From positions 1-5,681 of the forward strand of contig JAHJDK010000228.1 of NCBI GenBank assembly GCA_018812505.1: 5,681 nt of DNA. The letters are read 5' to 3'. Shown here piece after piece: positions 3,018 through 5,681 of this stretch; the first letter of the stretch is position 1; each line of letters starts with the position of its first letter. The notes beneath the pieces were generated by a model. That model saw only the letters and a program-made list of their open reading frames with translations, searched no databases and was not told the origin of the DNA. Origin of the DNA: Nanobdellota archaeon. GTDB lineage: Archaea; Nanobdellota; Nanobdellia; Woesearchaeales; GCA-2686295. The position numbers and the translations under genes are program-made.

Positions 3018-5681
3018 CTACCCGAACCATCTTCCAAGCCCTTCTTGTTTTTCTTTTTCTTTGCCAAATATACTCTCTACTCCTCTTTTGGTGAGTTCAA
3101 GACTTTGTTTTAGATACGCTGGTAAGTTATACTTATTTGCTAATGATATTGCTGGTTCAAGATATTTTACTATAGAACCTTCAGATATCGTAAAAATAAT
3201 TTTTCCGCCGCACTTTGTGCATTTCCCTATAAGCGGAGGCCTACGATATTTTTCATTACATGTGCTGCATCTAAATTGCTGCATCGAGAATTTTCTTAGG
3301 TTTCCCCTTATATCTCTGATAAGGTGTTTTTCTATCACTAATCTAGCAACATCAGATTCGTCAACAGCTCTTATTTTATTTGCTAATTCCATTTGCCCTC
3401 TAAGTTTTTCTTCCATTGAGGGTATTGTTTTGTACGCAGAGCAGGTTACGCCTGCATTCATATCAGAAACATTGTGTGTAAAACCAAAGTTGTTATATTG
3501 ATTCTCTGTTCCTAATCTTTTGCCGAACTGCTCAATTTCTACTTCTCGTGGTTGCTTGAATTCCATACAAGCTTCGTAAAATTCTAAAGGGTATCTCCAA
3601 CCTATATCTAAATCAAAAGCCATATCATCTACTTCTGCTGGTATAATTTTTGATGTTAAAACTAGAGGTGTATCTTGTGTTGACCCCCTTTTATCTGGAA
3701 GAAATTGTTTAGAGAAATTAAGCAAGGTGTCCATAAGTAGCGTTACTGACGCTTCATCCCCATCACAATCTCTTCTAGTTGCTGCATGAAGCATTGGATG
3801 CGCAAATAGCCCTTGCGTCTTTGAAAATCCTATAATCCTTCCTACAACTGCTGCAGAGGTATGTGGTGCAAGAATCGCAACTAAGGTGCCCAGAAGGTCT
3901 TTCTCTGATTTCATATTGTAATATTTATCTATTTTATAAAATTCCTTCAACATATCGTCAATAAAAAAAGAAGCTTTCAAAATGATTTTGTCTGCGCCTA
4001 ACTCTGGGCTTTCAGCGCATGCAGGCAAGATTATATCCTGAGGCATTATCTCAAGTATTTGACCCTCATTTACAATATCCTCACCAAAAATATCTTTTTC
4101 ATATCCCATTTCAATGATTTTTTCAACAGACACATTTATTTCTTTGGGCTTGAAATGTGTTATGGGAAGCTGAGTCATATCATACCTTATTGTTCCCTCT
4201 TTGTTGACAGAAAGATCGTATTTCGCCCTAAAAACTCCTTTTATAAAATGTTCAGGTATGTGATCTTTATTTGATGTCCCTCTAACTCCTTTTATAAGGT
4301 CAGGGTATGTCTTAATATTAAGTTTATTTAAACATGCATCAAAATAATCTTTGATATTTATTGTCTGTTTTGTGTACGTTGCTGCGTGCCCATGTTTGCA
4401 TTCTTCTTTGTCTATCAACCCGCAGGTGTTGCAGTAATATTTCTTTGTTGTTTTTCTCCAACATATTTCACATTTGCTAAGGATTGTTTTTTTGCTGCAT
4501 TTTTCGCAATAAAACAAAGGGAATTCGGCTGTTACCTTGTTGCTCACGAAAGCACTTTGGAATGACCGCAATCTTCCTCCTTCCTCCCCTATAGGAAACA
4601 GGACGTGAGGGCTTCCAGTCAATTTCCTCATTTTTGCTTTCTCTGGCCTGCCCATCCTAGCTCCTATGAAAATCCCGCATTTGTCTTTAACCTCCACTCC
4701 TGAAATGTTGTTCACAAGAGATAAAGTATCTAAATTATTTTGTGCTTCTTTATCTACTCCAAATTTGTTCTTTTCTGTGTTTTTCTTTAAATTAAAGATT
4801 TCAGAAATTGTGTGCGCATCATCATCTTCTATAACTATAAACTCTTTATTTGCTACAAGATGTGGGACACCTAATTTGTCTAAAATTGATTTTAAATGTT
4901 CATTGTAATTAATAATTATTTTTGTTACTGCCTCTTCTGTTGATGCCAATCTTGAATCGACAAGATATCTTGATAAATCAAAAAACTCCTCAGAGGATAT
5001 GAGTTTCCAATAGTAAGTATATTTGGGGTGTAAAGGCGCATTTAGTTTTCTTGATATGATGAATGCTATTTTCGCATTTACTTTTGTGTTTATTGGCTCT
5101 TTGAATAGTTTCTCCAAGAAGGTTTTATCAATTTCTAATAAAGAGGATAATTTTTCCATATCCAACGCCCCAAAAGTGTTCACAACAGCGCGCTCAACTT
5201 CTAACACCCACCATTCTTCACAGTATCCTGGGGGTATCAAGGTATGCGCTCTATTGTAAAAATCCCCATAGCTTATTAAGATGTCACCTAAAAATAATAT
5301 TTCTTCTATATCGTTTGCTACTTTTTTTGCTGTCTTCTCATCATCTAGCCTTAGAACATTGCCGTCTTGTAGTCTCACTATGGGCCCATCGATACTATCA
5401 CAAATAGTTATTGCTGTTGCTTTCCCTGGTCTTTCTATCTTAAGCTGGGTGCCTGTTGCCAAATACTTTTGTAATACATGCATAGTGGAGGGGTGTATTG
5501 CTGCTGAGGAGTAGCCTGAAAGTCTGCTTCTTCCGTACCTTAATCTAAACCCTCCAGCCGCTAATGGGTATGTCAAAACAGGTCTCCCTGCTACCAAATC
5601 TTCGATAAATGTGTACACTGGAAGAACCTTATCTGTATTTGTTTCGTCCTTTGCTTTAATCTTTTTTTGTAAAGAAATAAA
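3018..5681 (-). CDS. polC: DNA polymerase D large catalytic subunit DP2, partial (N-terminus beyond window end)
   Basis: The minus-strand frame is open through base 5681, giving the last 887 residues of PolD DP2, the replicative polymerase of most archaea outside Crenarchaeota; family members run about 1,100-1,300 residues. Numbering from the window edge: LVAGRPVLTYP (29-39) and GGFRLRYGRSR (43-53) are family blocks; ARMGRPEKAK (341-350) and HVLFPIGEEGG (359-369) belong to the first double-psi beta-barrel region. A cysteine-rich zinc region runs 392-432. The active site is RRDCDGDE with Asp638, Asp640 and Asp642. A C-terminal zinc ribbon uses Cys805, Cys808, Cys821 and Cys824. The last residues, QEGLGRWFG (879-887), form a PIP box for PCNA binding. 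There is no intein in the active-site block, a site where some archaeal DP2 genes carry one. A GTG at 5616-5618 is internal, not the start: coding continues upstream to the edge. The proofreading partner DP1 is not in view. Confidence 0.96.
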   Translation of the reverse strand, partial: FISLQKKIKAKDETNTDKVLPVYTFIEDLVAGRPVLTYPLAAGGFRLRYGRSRLSGYSSAAIHPSTMHVLQKYLATGTQLKIERPGKATAITICDSIDGPIVRLQDGNVLRLDDEKTAKKVANDIEEILFLGDILISYGDFYNRAHTLIPPGYCEEWWVLEVERAVVNTFGALDMEKLSSLLEIDKTFLEKLFKEPINTKVNAKIAFIISRKLNAPLHPKYTYYWKLISSEEFFDLSRYLVDSRLASTEEAVTKIIINYNEHLKSILDKLGVPHLVANKEFIVIEDDDAHTISEIFNLKKNTEKNKFGVDKEAQNNLDTLSLVNNISGVEVKDKCGIFIGARMGRPEKAKMRKLTGSPHVLFPIGEEGGRLRSFQSAFVSNKVTAEFPLFYCEKCSKKTILSKCEICWRKTTKKYYCNTCGLIDKEECKHGHAATYTKQTINIKDYFDACLNKLNIKTYPDLIKGVRGTSNKDHIPEHFIKGVFRAKYDLSVNKEGTIRYDMTQLPITHFKPKEINVSVEKIIEMGYEKDIFGEDIVNEGQILEIMPQDIILPACAESPELGADKIILKASFFIDDMLKEFYKIDKYYNMKSEKDLLGTLVAILAPHTSAAVVGRIIGFSKTQGLFAHPMLHAATRRDCDGDEASVTLLMDTLLNFSKQFLPDKRGSTQDTPLVLTSKIIPAEVDDMAFDLDIGWRYPLEFYEACMEFKQPREVEIEQFGKRLGTENQYNNFGFTHNVSDMNAGVTCSAYKTIPSMEEKLRGQMELANKIRAVDESDVARLVIEKHLIRDIRGNLRKFSMQQFRCSTCNEKYRRPPLIGKCTKCGGKIIFTISEGSIVKYLEPAISLANKYNLPAYLKQSLELTKRGVESIFGKEKEKQEGLGRWFG
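3048..3058 (+). terminator. Possible T-tract terminator for aIF2 beta inside the end of dp2
   Basis: Two runs of five T (TTTTTCTTTTT) lie about 60 bases past the aIF2 beta stop, opposite the lysine/glutamate-rich linker codons of dp2. In an archaeon such a tract could end the plus-strand transcript. The composition is also explained by the dp2 lysine codons, so this is tentative. Confidence 0.3.

Noticed and set aside
3061..5514. Five plus-strand ORFs of 71-146 codons within 3061-3501, 4059-4274, 4666-4908, 5023-5259 and 5281-5514
   Set aside because: They lie wholly antisense to the strongly conserved DP2 gene, have Ser/Phe/Cys-rich composition typical of reverse-strand shadows, and show no family motif.
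5616..5618. GTG as the true start of DP2
   Set aside because: The frame stays open to the window edge and family-conserved sequence begins within a few residues of this GTG, so hundreds of N-terminal residues must lie upstream; it is an internal valine.
1..5681. An undescribed defence or mobile system
   Set aside because: All substantial genes belong to recognised housekeeping families; only the 50-residue ORF lacks a family, which is not enough to propose a system.

Overview
The window is archaeal. It carries the C-terminus of an MCM helicase, a two-helix A-type ATP synthase proteolipid, an RPA-like OB-fold protein, a SpoIIM-family membrane protein, translation initiation factor aIF2 beta, and most of the large subunit (DP2) of the archaea-specific D-family DNA polymerase. 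PolD excludes Crenarchaeota/Sulfolobales-type organisms. AT-rich DNA, compact genes, scattered single-gene units and an ATP synthase proteolipid away from its usual operon suggest a DPANN-type lineage (for example Woesearchaeota-like) or a small-genome euryarchaeote. That placement is inference; only 'PolD-bearing archaeon' is firm.

Layout: (1) 1-315 +, 3' end of mcm. (2) 408-632 +, atpK proteolipid, followed by a T-rich terminator. (3) 702-854 -, a 50-residue single-pass membrane protein of unknown function. (4) 988 (or 952) to 1566 +, RPA32-like OB-fold protein; the last 23 codons of its winged helix lie in another frame (1563-1634), so the gene as given carries a one-base frameshift. (5) 1626-2477 -, SpoIIM-like membrane protein. 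(6) 2571-2990 +, aIF2 beta. (7) 3018 to beyond 5681 -, PolD DP2, truncated at its N-terminus by the window edge, with an intact active-site motif and a C-terminal PIP box.

Strand alternates almost gene by gene, so most genes must be separate transcription units. The clearest regulatory region is the 93-bp divergent gap between spoIIM and aIF2 beta. It holds two back-to-back TATA boxes, each about 25-28 bp from its start codon, which predicts leaderless mRNAs.

Functionally this is a housekeeping replication neighbourhood: helicase (MCM), single-strand-binding-type protein (OB/winged helix) and replicative polymerase (DP2) within 5.7 kb, interleaved with a translation factor and an energy-conversion subunit. 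I see no mobile element, CRISPR array, RNA gene or convincing undescribed multi-gene system. The points most worth checking are the frameshift in the OB-fold gene, the small membrane ORF opposite atpK, and the isolated proteolipid gene.
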